A DNA stretch of 16,513 nucleotides from Saprospiraceae bacterium UBA3362 (GCA_002360455.1 DEQQ01000074.1:1-16513); one strand, 5' to 3'. Positions 1 to 7,932 are shown, counted from the stretch's first letter. Program-made: numbers and translations. The notes: a model not told the origin generated them from the sequence alone.

Positions 1-19
1 AAATGAAAAGGAAACAAAA

Positions 20-148
20 TTATTTCTTTAATTCATCCTTAAGTTTTTTTGCACCTTCAATAATAACATCAACAAAAGCCTTAATTCTATCTGTATTTTT
101 TCTTAAGATTTTATAAAGCAAATCACATTCATCATCCCAATTTCCATT
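20..148 (-). pseudogene. C-terminal remnant of an unrecognised gene
   Basis: On the reverse strand an open frame of about 42 codons ends at a TAA at 20-22. It encodes a charged, helix-like tail containing WDDECDLLYKILRKNTDRIK and ending in lysine-rich sequence. It has no ATG in frame and is closed on its upstream side by a TAA at 149-151. The amino-acid composition looks like real protein, so this may be the 3' end of a decayed gene; it may also be chance. No family is recognised. It lies head-to-head with ppk1, about 40 bp from the ppk1 start. Confidence 0.3.
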
Positions 149-189
149 TTATTTTGGAGCATAGAGACTATTTTCAATTTTAAGAATCA

Positions 190-2280
190 ATGACGGAAGA
201 AATACAATCAATAGGTTTGCCAACCTATGAATACAGAGATCGGGATGTAAGTTGGTTGATGTTCAATTATAGGGTATTGCAAGAAGCTAAAGATCCTAAT
301 GTCCCACTGGTAGAAAGAATTAAATTTCTTGCAATTTACTCATCTAATCTTGGTGAATTTTTTAGAATTAGAGTTGCTCATCACAGGAATCTAAAAAGAT
401 TAGGCAAGAAAACAAAAAGCAGATTGGATTATGATCCCAATGCTCTTTTGTTGGAGCTTTATAAAATTGTCAATCAACATCTCACAGAGTTTAGTCAAAT
501 TTTTGAAGAACAAATAATTCCTGAACTAAAAAATCATTCAATCTATTTATTGAATGAAAATGAGTTGACTAAAGAACAAGAACGATTTATTGAAACCTAC
601 TTCAAAGAAAACATGTTGCCCTATGTACAACCGGTGCTGCTTGTGCAGAACAGGATTCAACCGTTCTTGAACAATTCCGAACTCTATCTTACCATTGCAT
701 TGAAACCAAGATTGGAAGTAGATGAGCCGGAAGAACCTGTTCAGTATGCCATTGTCAAAATCCCTTCTGATCATCTTCCTCGATTTATTGAGTTGCCCTC
801 TGTGGCCAATAGACATGATATTATATTATTGGATGATGTTGTAAGAAATTCACTTGGACTTTTATTTCCGGGTTATCATATTTTGTCCTCGTATTCTATA
901 AAACTTACAAGAGATGCAGAATTGTATATCGAAGATGAATTCAGTGGTGATTTGTTGGATAAGATAAAGAAGAGTTTGGTCAAGCGAAATGTTGGTCCGG
1001 CTTCAAGACTGGTCTATGATCAAGCCATGCCTCAAGAGATGTTGGACTATTTTTTGAGACTGTTGTCCATTCGAAGAAATGATCTTACTCATGAGGGCCG
1101 ATATCACAATAATTTTGATTTTTTCAATTTTCCTGATTTTAAAAAGAAAGAACTTAGAAATAGACAGCTTAAACCTTTAGCCTATAAGGCGCTCCAACAA
1201 AAGGCAGGAGACTATTTCAAGCAAATAGAGGAAAGAGATCATCTGCTCTATTTTCCCTATCAAGAATATGAACCTGTAATAAAATTTTTCGAAGAAGCAT
1301 CTCAAGATCCTTATGTCACTCAAATTAAAATTACACAGTACAGGGTGGCTAAGAAATCGAGGATAATGAATGCTCTTATTGAAGCTGCTTCCAGAGGGAT
1401 AAGCGTATTCGTTTTTATTGAAGTCAAAGCCAGATTTGATGAAGAAGCGAATTTAGCTTGGGGAGAAGAAATGGAGAAACATGGGATTAAGGTGAAGTAT
1501 AGTTTCCCCGGGCTTAAAGTTCATGCAAAATGTGCATTGGTAAGTAGAAAAGAAGATGGTGACTTAAAGCATTACGCCTATTTGAGTACAGGAAATTTTC
1601 ATGAACAAACCGCTAAGGTCTATGCTGATTTTGGTTTGTTCACATCCGATGAACGAATTACCTCTGAGTTAAATCGATTTTTTGGTTTTTTGGAGAATAT
1701 GAAATTGCCGACAGCAAGTTTTAAACATCTTTTGGTGGCGCAATTTAACTTTAATGACAAGATCAAAGAATTGATTGAGTTTGAAAAACAACAAGCTCTA
1801 GAAGGAAAAAAAGCAGAAATCGTTTTGAAATTGAATAGCATTCAGGACAAAGAAATGATTGATCTGCTTTATGATGCATCTCAGTGTGGTGTTAAAATTA
1901 AAATGATTGTTAGAGGAATTTGCAGTCTTATTCCAAAGAGAGCCGGTATGTCAGAGAATATTGAGGGGATCAGTATTGTCGATCGCTATTTGGAGCACAG
2001 CAGATCATATTATTTTTACCATGGTGGAGAAGAGTTGATTTATCTTTCTTCCGCAGATTGGATGGTGAGGAATTTGCATTTTAGAATTGAGGTCGCTTTT
2101 CCAATTTACGATGAGCGACTTAAAAAAATCTTACTGGACATTACAGATTTACAATGGTCTGACAATGTCAAATCAAGATCCATTAATGATGGAGAAATGA
2201 ATGAGTATCGAGAAACTGAAACTCGACGAAAACTTCAGTCGCAGTTGGAAACATATAAATACCTCAAGGAGAGTCAATGA
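190..2280 (+). CDS. ppk1: Polyphosphate kinase 1
   Basis: PPK1 reversibly transfers the terminal phosphate of ATP to polyphosphate, through a phosphohistidine intermediate, usually at the inner face of the membrane. The 696 residues match the usual family length. The N-terminal domain begins with RDVSWLMFNYRVLQEA (about residues 18-33), followed by the head domain and two phospholipase-D-like catalytic domains. The expected active-site histidines are visible: His445 in LKVHAKCAL and His603 in DRYLEHSR. Their spacing of 158 fits the family (435 and 592 in E. coli). STGNFHEQTAKVYADFG (466-482) and RGICSLIPKRAGMSENI (575-591) are also hallmark segments. The stop overlaps the next gene by 4 nt (ATGA), suggesting translational coupling with cutA. 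The ATG at 190 gives the standard N-terminus. No clear promoter was found upstream. Confidence 0.97.
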   Translation: MTEEIQSIGLPTYEYRDRDVSWLMFNYRVLQEAKDPNVPLVERIKFLAIYSSNLGEFFRIRVAHHRNLKRLGKKTKSRLDYDPNALLLELYKIVNQHLTEFSQIFEEQIIPELKNHSIYLLNENELTKEQERFIETYFKENMLPYVQPVLLVQNRIQPFLNNSELYLTIALKPRLEVDEPEEPVQYAIVKIPSDHLPRFIELPSVANRHDIILLDDVVRNSLGLLFPGYHILSSYSIKLTRDAELYIEDEFSGDLLDKIKKSLVKRNVGPASRLVYDQAMPQEMLDYFLRLLSIRRNDLTHEGRYHNNFDFFNFPDFKKKELRNRQLKPLAYKALQQKAGDYFKQIEERDHLLYFPYQEYEPVIKFFEEASQDPYVTQIKITQYRVAKKSRIMNALIEAASRGISVFVFIEVKARFDEEANLAWGEEMEKHGIKVKYSFPGLKVHAKCALVSRKEDGDLKHYAYLSTGNFHEQTAKVYADFGLFTSDERITSELNRFFGFLENMKLPTASFKHLLVAQFNFNDKIKELIEFEKQQALEGKKAEIVLKLNSIQDKEMIDLLYDASQCGVKIKMIVRGICSLIPKRAGMSENIEGISIVDRYLEHSRSYYFYHGGEELIYLSSADWMVRNLHFRIEVAFPIYDERLKKILLDITDLQWSDNVKSRSINDGEMNEYRETETRRKLQSQLETYKYLKESQ

Positions 2281-2600
2281 GTAAGAAAATAATCATGTTT
2301 TATGTACCCGTAGGAACTCAAAAACAAGCTACAGAACTCACAGAATCCCTGATAAATAAGCGTTTGGCGGCTTGTGTACAGGTTCATGAAGCTGATTCTA
2401 GTTATGCTTGGAAAGGTGTTTTTAACAGAGAAAAAGAATGGATTCTTACGATCAAAACAAGCTTAAAAAAGCAAAAAGATTGTTACCAATTTCTAAAGCA
2501 AAATCATCCCTATGAATTGCCTTGTATTATTTGGAGAGCTGTAGAAGTGAATCAAGAATATCAGCAATGGGTGAAGGATCAGCTAAAAACTTTGTTTTGA
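2277..2600 (+). CDS. cutA: CutA-like divalent-cation tolerance protein
   Basis: This 107-residue protein has the length and motif order of the CutA1 family, small trimeric cytosolic ferredoxin-like-fold proteins linked to divalent metal tolerance whose exact role is unsettled. Visible signatures are a beta strand IIMFYVPVGT at the start, the helix with LTESLINKRLAACVQV (about residues 21-36), SSYAWKG (41-47), the KT segment near residues 60-61, and HPYELPCII (77-85), the most conserved part of the family. It overlaps ppk1 by 4 nt and is probably translated from the same message. Its last 22 nt overlap the 3' end of the convergent WbqC-like gene, leaving no space for a separate terminator. Confidence 0.93.
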   Translation: MSKKIIMFYVPVGTQKQATELTESLINKRLAACVQVHEADSSYAWKGVFNREKEWILTIKTSLKKQKDCYQFLKQNHPYELPCIIWRAVEVNQEYQQWVKDQLKTLF

Positions 2601-3187
2601 TAAAATTGATTAAGATATAAAATGCTTTCCGGTCCGCAATGAAATAGTAAGTCAAGAATGCTCAGGCCGGAAATAAACACTCCATTTTGTCGATAGCATT
2701 GGTAATAGGGAATTTTTCCACTCAACTCAGGAATAGGATCTTTGGTTGGAATGAATTCTGAAGAATCGAGCACGGAAATGTCTAATCTGATAGCATCTAG
2801 TAGGTACTTCAAAATATTTTTATTAAAATCAAATAAGTATTTTTCCTGTTGGTAAAAGAGCTCTTTCAATTCTTCTTTGTAATAAATAAAATAGGGACTT
2901 TTTCCATAAATACTTTGGATTGTTCTCCAATGTTTGATCTGCCACTGTTCGGCATAGGATAATTCGACAGCGGTGATCAATTGATTTTGATGTTTTCCTT
3001 TTTTAAGAGGTAAGGAGAGTTCGATACTTCCCTGTGATGAATCTAGAATGAACCGATTGCGCAACGATTTCTTTTGATAGTTTTCAAAGGCGTCAATGAC
3101 AAGAATATTTTTTACTGCTATAGCTGTAAAAAATGCTATTGGAGGAAAAATCATTGTCTCTGATAAAAAGTTTTCTTTATTTTGCAT
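2579..3187 (-). CDS. WbqC-family protein
   Basis: A WbqC-like protein of 202 residues. Members are often found beside glycan biosynthesis genes, but their biochemical activity is not firmly established. The family pattern is clear: an N-terminal FPPIAFFTAIA stretch (about residues 13-23), then ENYQKKSLRNRFIL (36-49), a strand-rich LSLPLKKGKHQNQLI region, WQIKHWRTIQSIYGKSPYFIYY (about 78-99), and a C-terminal SGLSILDLLFHCG motif. The frame stays open upstream to 3433, but that 82-residue extension is antisense to the glycosyltransferase and lacks family sequence, so the ATG at 3187 was chosen; an ATG at 3154 would remove conserved residues. It is divergent from the glycosyltransferase gene with 3 bp between starts, and convergent with cutA. 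Confidence 0.85.
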   Translation of the reverse strand: MQNKENFLSETMIFPPIAFFTAIAVKNILVIDAFENYQKKSLRNRFILDSSQGSIELSLPLKKGKHQNQLITAVELSYAEQWQIKHWRTIQSIYGKSPYFIYYKEELKELFYQQEKYLFDFNKNILKYLLDAIRLDISVLDSSEFIPTKDPIPELSGKIPYYQCYRQNGVFISGLSILDLLFHCGPESILYLNQFYQNKVFS

Positions 3188-3190
3188 TGT

Positions 3191-4417
3191 ATGCTCGATT
3201 CTTTGCAAAGATATATTGATAAATCTATTGTCTATCCACCATTGATTGAAAAACAAGCTAAAGGCGAGCTTGAACTTATTTTGGTTATTCCTTCTTATAA
3301 TGAAGCCGGATTGGCTTCCTGTCTTGATCAATGCCTCTCTGTTATTCCTTTGGATGGCTCTGTTGAAATCATCGTTGTTCTCAATCACTCTCAGAATGCA
3401 AATGCGGAGGTCAAAGAACTGCACCGCGAACAATCACTAAAATTGGGTCATCATTTGGATAAGGATGTATTGCATATTATAGGACCCTTAGAGCTTAGAC
3501 CTAAAGATGCCGGGGTGGGTATGGCTAGAAAGATAGGAATGGATGAAGCAGTGAGAAGATTTCAAAGTATAAGCAAGAGACGAGGAATCATCTGTTGCTA
3601 TGATGCGGATTGCAGAATGAGTCCTTATTTCATCTCTGCGGTTAAGAATTATTTTCAATCCGAGAAAAGCAAACAAGCGATTTCACTAGGATTTCATCAT
3701 CGTTGGGAAGAACTTAGGGATCCTCTTCAGAGAAGAGGAATATTGGAGTACGAGTTTCATTTATTTTTGTACTTGGCTCATCAAAAAGTAAATGACTATC
3801 CCTTTGCATTTCACACCATCGGGTCTTCTATGGCAGTGAGAGCGGATGCTTATTGTGAGCAGGGTGGAATGAATAGGAGACAGGCCGGAGAAGATTTTTA
3901 TTTTTTGCATAAGTTCTCTGCTGTTTTTGAATTGGATGAAATCAATGAAGATCTGGTATTTCCTTCGCCGCGAGTTTCAGATCGTGTACCCTTTGGAACC
4001 GGAAGAGCAGTAGGAGAGTTTTTGATGGAAGGAAATAGAACGACCCTGAGCTATAATCCTGCCTCCATTCGTTTATTTTCTGAGGCATTCCATTTCATTC
4101 ACAAAATTGAAGACATGGGTGTCAAACATTATGCAAAGTCTTGTGGTGTTTTGATGAGCCTTTTTTTGGATCAATATGGATTTGATGAATATTATGATCA
4201 AGCAGTAAAAAATAGTTCCAACTCGAAAGTTTTGCATACTAAATTAAGGCGATTTTTCAATCCATTTTGTTTGATGAAGTTTTTGCATTTTGCAGAGGAA
4301 CATGACTATCCAAAAATCAGACTGATGGAATCTTATGAGCAATTGGATAAGTCCAAACTAAGGTCAGTCTATTGGGTGAAGAGGTTGGAATTTTTGGCAA
4401 ATTCATGCTTAAGTTAA
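3191..4417 (+). CDS. Family 2 (GT-A fold) glycosyltransferase
   Basis: A 408-residue protein with a GT2-like nucleotide-sugar transferase domain. It opens with the Rossmann-like strand and loop LILVIPSYNEAG (about residues 29-40). The DXD-like metal and nucleotide-sugar motif is CYDADCRMSP (136-145), and GEDFYFL (233-239) fits the acceptor-side acidic motif of GT2 enzymes. No membrane segment is seen, so it is probably cytosolic or peripheral. Donor and acceptor cannot be told from sequence. The ATG at 3191 is preferred; a TTG at 3182 would overlap the divergent WbqC start. Pairing with WbqC suggests a shared role in surface glycan synthesis, which is an inference from neighbourhood. Confidence 0.85.
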   Translation: MLDSLQRYIDKSIVYPPLIEKQAKGELELILVIPSYNEAGLASCLDQCLSVIPLDGSVEIIVVLNHSQNANAEVKELHREQSLKLGHHLDKDVLHIIGPLELRPKDAGVGMARKIGMDEAVRRFQSISKRRGIICCYDADCRMSPYFISAVKNYFQSEKSKQAISLGFHHRWEELRDPLQRRGILEYEFHLFLYLAHQKVNDYPFAFHTIGSSMAVRADAYCEQGGMNRRQAGEDFYFLHKFSAVFELDEINEDLVFPSPRVSDRVPFGTGRAVGEFLMEGNRTTLSYNPASIRLFSEAFHFIHKIEDMGVKHYAKSCGVLMSLFLDQYGFDEYYDQAVKNSSNSKVLHTKLRRFFNPFCLMKFLHFAEEHDYPKIRLMESYEQLDKSKLRSVYWVKRLEFLANSCLS

Positions 4418-4490
4418 TCAGGAGAGAAAGGAAATGATTTTTGAAAAATTGCTTTTAATTGAATTTGACAATTTGTTTTTGGCAAAAACA

Positions 4491-4502
4491 TTGCATATGC
4501 AA
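4491..4502. repeat. Perfect 12-bp palindrome
   Basis: TTGCATATGCAA is a perfect palindrome in the gap between the convergent glycosyltransferase and cvpA-like genes. It is operator-like in form but lies downstream of both neighbours, so a regulatory role is not obvious. Confidence 0.5.
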
Positions 4503-4509
4503 ACCTAAG

Positions 4510-4550
4510 CCTGATAGTAGCGAGCTGTGCGAGCGGATAGCAGGACTCAG
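4510..4550. repeat. Nested direct-repeat element in a convergent gap
   Basis: This GC-richer island stands in AT-rich spacer sequence. GATAG occurs at 4513-4517 and 4536-4540, enclosing two GCGAGC copies at 4520-4525 and 4529-4534. CCTG at 4510-4513 and CAGG at 4541-4544 are complementary ends. It looks like one copy of a small dispersed intergenic element, but only one copy is in the window. Confidence 0.4.
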
Positions 4551-4564
4551 ACCAAACAGATGGT

Positions 4565-4583
4565 AAGGAATATGCTCTTCCTT
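4565..4583. terminator. Weak hairpin between convergent genes
   Basis: AAGGAA at 4565-4570 and TTCCTT at 4578-4583 could form a 6-bp stem with a 7-nt loop just beyond the cvpA-like stop. The stem is AT-rich and has no convincing U tract on either strand, so its strength as a terminator is doubtful. Confidence 0.25.
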
Positions 4584-4586
4584 AAT

Positions 4587-5153
4587 TTACTTAGCCTCCT
4601 CAGGAGTTAATTCTCGTTCAGGAATAGACTGATCCACTTTTTCCAATGCTTCATTTGTCTTTTGCCAAAATTCAGAGAAAATGGGTTTGCAATAATCAAT
4701 GATCACCTTGCTTTTTTCGGGAACAGTCTGCAATAGCGGATAGCTTATGGAGCTTGATTTTACTTCCGGTTTTATGACTCTGATTTTGTCTAAAAAACCT
4801 AAGATAGAACTGTAAATGAGTAATGTAATTAATGCTGAAACAGCTCCGCCTGCGATTTGATTGACAAAATTGATGTTGGCAGTTTCAAGTAGTTTTTCTA
4901 ATCCTCGACCGAGCAATCTGATTCCTATAAGCACGATGAGAAAAGTGAGGACAAAGCCTATTATGATATTGAGTCTTGGGTCCACATCCAATATTTTTTC
5001 TACAAGGCCTATGCTGAGATGTGAGAATTTAAGTGTAGCGAGGAGTCCGATCACGATGGATAAAACGCCAAAGACGGTTTTGATAATTCCGCGGGTATAT
5101 CCAAAGTAAAAGCTGAGGGCTACCAATAAAGCGCAAGAAATGTCTATGAACAT
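4587..5153 (-). CDS. CvpA-family inner-membrane protein
   Basis: A 188-residue protein with the CvpA (colicin V production) family layout: about four membrane helices near residues 1-18, 22-40, 61-82 and 100-121, and a soluble, charged C-terminal tail. The start ...DISCALLVALSFYFGYTRGI (the Y-x-R-G turn after helix 1) and the glycine-rich NQIAGGAVSALI segment before helix 4 are typical. CvpA proteins are linked to colicin V export and envelope stress resistance in Proteobacteria; the role in Bacteroidota is not defined. The gene is transcribed alone and converges on the glycosyltransferase gene. An ACGTT-AA-AACGT inverted repeat lies 39 bp upstream (5192-5203) and could be an operator. Confidence 0.82.
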   Translation of the reverse strand: MFIDISCALLVALSFYFGYTRGIIKTVFGVLSIVIGLLATLKFSHLSIGLVEKILDVDPRLNIIIGFVLTFLIVLIGIRLLGRGLEKLLETANINFVNQIAGGAVSALITLLIYSSILGFLDKIRVIKPEVKSSSISYPLLQTVPEKSKVIIDYCKPIFSEFWQKTNEALEKVDQSIPERELTPEEAK

Positions 5154-5191
5154 GAGCTGTTTTTGTATTTTATGAAGTATAAGCTAAAATT

Positions 5192-5203
5192 ACGTTAAAA
5201 CGT
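5192..5203. promoter_or_regulatory. Short inverted repeat upstream of the cvpA-like gene
   Basis: ACGTT (5192-5196) and AACGT (5199-5203) form a perfect 5-bp inverted repeat with a 2-bp spacer in the divergent gap. Position and symmetry fit a dimeric regulator site; there is no direct support. Confidence 0.25.
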
Positions 5204-5289
5204 TCCCCAAAAGTCTTATGATTTTGTGAAAAGACCAAAGAAATGAACTGTGAATCTGATTCTTGCGTTAGGAAATAATAAAATAAAAT

Positions 5290-5321
5290 AGCCTTAAAGT
5301 CTGAGGGAAGGCTTAGATTTG
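5290..5321 (+). promoter_or_regulatory. Candidate promoter with adjacent inverted repeat
   Basis: TAGATTTG at 5314-5321 matches the Bacteroidota -7 consensus TAnnTTTG and ends 8 nt before the ATG at 5330. Directly upstream, AGCCTT (5290-5295) and AAGGCT (5308-5313) form an inverted repeat with a 12-nt spacer that could be an operator. No convincing -33 TTTG was found. Confidence 0.45.
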
Positions 5322-5329
5322 TACTGTCA

Positions 5330-5824
5330 ATGAAGCACATTTTAATTTTCGTGTTGATTATCAGCGCCTTGAAGCAGGGAGACCTTCAGGCTCAGACTGC
5401 TTATTCTTCCAACCAGAGTCAGGAATTGAACAATCTGCCTAAGTCATTTTTGATTGGCGAATACGAGCAACCTTATGAGCAATTGATCAATAATTACAAT
5501 CAGCTTTTGCTTACGGTTTGTAATAATGATATGCCCAGAGCTTATGATATATGGGCAAAAGTGCTGTCTGATATGGAGGATTATTCTAAGCAAATGAACT
5601 TCAACTTAAACGGACTTAAGTTGTGGATGAATATGTTTTTTAATGCCGACGGGACCATCCAGCATATAGTTTACTTCCCAAAGCCCAATTCACGGAATAT
5701 GCAGTTTGAACAACTCACTGCATTTTTGACCTCTTTTTGCAAATATTACAATCAAAAAGTTCCGGTAGCCGTTAAGTGCTCGCATTATGGTTCGGCAAGC
5801 TTTCCCATTTTTGATAAGAGATAG
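5330..5824 (+). CDS. Secreted protein of unknown function
   Basis: The 164-residue product begins with a signal peptide: MKHILIFVLII followed by a cleavage region near LQAQ-T (after about residue 22). The mature part of about 140 residues has no recognised domain. It looks mainly helical, with EYEQPYEQLINNYNQLLLTV (about residues 44-63) and a segment containing WMNMFFNADGTIQHIVYFPK (about 93-112), which resembles a short beta hairpin around an NADG turn. It carries few cysteines and no lipobox. The ATG at 5330 lies 8 nt after a -7-like box. The last 38 nt overlap the next gene in another frame, so the two are probably co-expressed; a shared envelope function is only a guess. Confidence 0.7.
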   Translation: MKHILIFVLIISALKQGDLQAQTAYSSNQSQELNNLPKSFLIGEYEQPYEQLINNYNQLLLTVCNNDMPRAYDIWAKVLSDMEDYSKQMNFNLNGLKLWMNMFFNADGTIQHIVYFPKPNSRNMQFEQLTAFLTSFCKYYNQKVPVAVKCSHYGSASFPIFDKR

Positions 5825-6785
5825 TTTTTCCTGCAATTCCATACATCGGGGCCAATTTTGGCTCTTCATTGGCATTGTGCTGAGCGTTGTTTCCTGTGAG
5901 CGAAAACAAGCTATAGATTTCGAACGAATTGACACCCATAGCCGAGAAGACTTGGCTTCAATTTCTTTTTTTAACTCAAACGAGGGATTGGCTGTGGCAG
6001 GTGCGACATGGAGGAAGACAGATCTACTTATCACTCGGAATGGCGGAGAGAGCTGGAGTTCTGATTCCATTTATAATAAAAAAATTTTTGGTCTGAGCAG
6101 GCCGGTTCAGAATGCGATGTATGGTGCAGGCATTGATCGGTTTTGGAAATTTGGGCCGGATGGAACATTTGAACTTAGTCCTCCGGGAGAATATCGATTC
6201 TATCGCTCTGTGGATGCAAACGATAAGGGGTTTTGTCTTGCAGCAGGAGGTGAGGCATTTAGGATAGGTTATGTGGATCTATGGAATGGAAAAGATAGCA
6301 CAAAGCGGGTCTATGAAGGGGTGAATGAGCTTGACGCCGTTGCATGGGTCAAAGAGGATGTGTTTGTTGCAGCCGGTTTTGGTCTTGCAGTGCGAACTAA
6401 AAATCTGGGACAAAGTTGGGATACAATGGATGTTTCCGGAGATCATTATTTGGATGTTTATAAAGTAAATAATGGTCCTGTTTATATGCTAGGAGCGCAG
6501 GGTTCTGTGTGGAAATCCAATGAGGAAGGAGAACAATGGCAGCAGATGAGAAAAGCGGATGTATTTGCTACGAGAAGACACAGGGCTCTATGTTTTGCCG
6601 ATGCACAGAATGGAATCATTGTAGGAGATGACGCATTGTTAGAAGTAACCCGAGACGGCGGGGAACATTGGTCTTCATTGAATACTATAGATGAAAATGT
6701 CGATTTTAGCTGTTGCAGCTATTCTCAGGGATATTATTTTGTTGGAGGACAAAATGGTTTAATGATCAAATTCAAAGCTCCCTAA
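5787..6785 (+). CDS. Ycf48-like beta-propeller lipoprotein
   Basis: A 332-residue protein with repeated Asp-box/BNR-like turns: RNGGESW (84-90), NLGQSW (206-211), NEEGEQW (245-251) and RDGGEHW (289-295). These mark a beta-propeller of the Ycf48/photosystem-assembly-like or sialidase-like superfamily, common in Bacteroidota as extracytoplasmic proteins without any photosystem link. The N-terminus has a hydrophobic stretch LFIGIVLSVVSC with a likely lipobox cysteine at residue 37, predicting a lipoprotein. The n-region of 24 residues is long, so the true start might be the in-frame TTG at 5811 rather than the ATG at 5787. It overlaps the preceding secreted-protein gene by 38 nt. The ligand is unknown. 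Confidence 0.78.
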   Translation: MVRQAFPFLIRDSFSCNSIHRGQFWLFIGIVLSVVSCERKQAIDFERIDTHSREDLASISFFNSNEGLAVAGATWRKTDLLITRNGGESWSSDSIYNKKIFGLSRPVQNAMYGAGIDRFWKFGPDGTFELSPPGEYRFYRSVDANDKGFCLAAGGEAFRIGYVDLWNGKDSTKRVYEGVNELDAVAWVKEDVFVAAGFGLAVRTKNLGQSWDTMDVSGDHYLDVYKVNNGPVYMLGAQGSVWKSNEEGEQWQQMRKADVFATRRHRALCFADAQNGIIVGDDALLEVTRDGGEHWSSLNTIDENVDFSCCSYSQGYYFVGGQNGLMIKFKAP

Positions 6786-6833
6786 AATTAGATTTTATTT
6801 TTATGAGATGAAATTCATGAGATAGATCAAGAG

Positions 6834-7814
6834 TTAATAAAAATTCAAATCTCTTGTGAGCTCGTTGTTTTTTAATTCAGAGATTGTTTCCGGCGTAATA
6901 CCAAATCTTGATACTGTTGAAGTAGTGGAGCTAAAAATACCGAAGCCTTCTGACATGTTGGTGTATCGAGGAATTTCTTGTGAAGCTGTAACACCTGTAT
7001 TTGCATTGACTATTTCTAAAAATGAATATAACTCAGGCCCTGCGGCTTTCACTGTCAGATCTACGCTAAATATTTCTCTTCGGATTTGATTGTCAACAGT
7101 AAGATTGGATTTGAGGTTTTCAAAAAAACTGAGACCTCTAAAAGTGACTGTACTTGAAAACAATTGATCATTGATGGGAATATGAATTTTTTTCTCCGTT
7201 TTTGTATTAGTAGAATTATTAAACTCAGTCACCGTTATATCCATATCGATAGAATACACTCTTGCTTCAGGAATTGACCAACTGTAGGTTGTAGAAGCTT
7301 TAGGATTAAACGAAAGAGATTTGTCCATTTGACTGGGGTTGGTCATTTTGATATTGGATAATATTTTGATATTGGCTGTGACCGGTTTTTTGCCATCACC
7401 TCTGTTTAGTTCAAATTGTAAAGAATCGCCACCATTCATCACCAACTCATGAGGATAATATTTGTAAAGATAATTGGGAGCGGTTGCAAAATCTCCGGCA
7501 CGACGTTGAAATCCTTCCAGGTTTCCGTCCACTCTTTTTAGAATTACTTCGCGCTTTGTAGTTCTATTGATGATTTTCACCACGGCATTGGGATAATAGA
7601 GGGAATCGACAATTTGGGCAATGGTTTTAGCCGATTTATTCTCATCGACAAATACTTTCTCTACTCTGACGTAATGCGCTGTGTCCAAACGGTTGATAAA
7701 TCCATAGACTACAGGAATGTCTTTCCAGTTTTCGGTAAGCTGAAAATCTTCATTGCAAGAATTGAAAAGAAATAAAACACTACAAATTCCTGCTATAATA
7801 GTCCAAAGTTTCAT
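6834..7814 (-). CDS. DUF4249-like lipoprotein
   Basis: A 326-residue envelope protein. The N-terminal MKLWTIIAGICSVLFLFNSC gives a signal peptide with a probable lipidated Cys20; phenylalanine at -3 is slightly atypical. The mature part starts with a strand-rich segment PVVYGFINRLDTAHYVRVEK (about 34-53), then VDSLYYPNAVVKI, and ends with a glycine-rich SEGFGIFSS motif near residues 288-296. This order (short beta domain after the lipidation site, GFGxFSS-like end) recalls DUF4249 proteins, which often sit near TonB-dependent receptors in Bacteroidota. The assignment is tentative and no catalytic residues are visible. It is monocistronic and reversed relative to its neighbours, with a long leader from a -7 box at 7925-7932. 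Confidence 0.72.
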   Translation of the reverse strand: MKLWTIIAGICSVLFLFNSCNEDFQLTENWKDIPVVYGFINRLDTAHYVRVEKVFVDENKSAKTIAQIVDSLYYPNAVVKIINRTTKREVILKRVDGNLEGFQRRAGDFATAPNYLYKYYPHELVMNGGDSLQFELNRGDGKKPVTANIKILSNIKMTNPSQMDKSLSFNPKASTTYSWSIPEARVYSIDMDITVTEFNNSTNTKTEKKIHIPINDQLFSSTVTFRGLSFFENLKSNLTVDNQIRREIFSVDLTVKAAGPELYSFLEIVNANTGVTASQEIPRYTNMSEGFGIFSSTTSTVSRFGITPETISELKNNELTRDLNFY

Positions 7815-7861
7815 TAATGTGTGGATAAATGAGTAATCAATTATGGATGGCGTATTTTAAT

Positions 7862-7904
7862 GCTCCTATAGTAAGGTAGTCCGCAGGGACAGGCTTAAGG
7901 GAGC
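7862..7904 (-). promoter_or_regulatory. Structured leader of the DUF4249-like gene
   Basis: A 43-nt imperfect palindrome with three nested stems: GCTCC/GGAGC (7862-7866 with 7900-7904), TAAG/CTTA (7872-7875 with 7894-7897) and GTCC/GGAC (7879-7882 with 7887-7890) around a GCAG loop. It lies between the putative promoter and the start codon of the reverse-strand gene, so it would be in that gene's 5' leader. It is not a terminator for that transcript because the T run precedes it. No known riboswitch is recognised. Confidence 0.4.
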
Positions 7905-7924
7905 AAAAAAACGTCAAGCTGTTA

Positions 7925-7932
7925 CAAAGGTA
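7925..7932 (-). promoter_or_regulatory. Bacteroidota -7 box, TAnnTTTG
   Basis: On the reverse strand the sequence is TACCTTTG, an exact match to TAnnTTTG. It lies 110 nt upstream of the DUF4249-like start codon. No clear -33 TTTG is found at 19-21 nt upstream, so promoter activity is inferred from the -7 match and orientation. Confidence 0.45.

Noticed and set aside
3188..3433. N-terminal extension of the WbqC-like gene on the reverse strand
   Set aside because: It is antisense to the glycosyltransferase coding region and lacks family sequence; the family pattern begins just after the ATG at 3187.
4434..4508. 24-codon ORF with an AGGAGA-like sequence before its ATG
   Set aside because: Very short, hydrophobic composition expected from T-rich DNA, and it runs into the palindrome region; nothing else supports a gene.
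4861..5109. 82-codon forward ORF inside the cvpA-like gene
   Set aside because: Antisense shadow of a well-supported membrane protein gene with no protein-like features of its own.
7862..7904. Nested palindrome as an intrinsic terminator
   Set aside because: On the forward strand it is followed by A, and on the reverse strand the T run comes before the stem, so neither strand has a stem followed by U.
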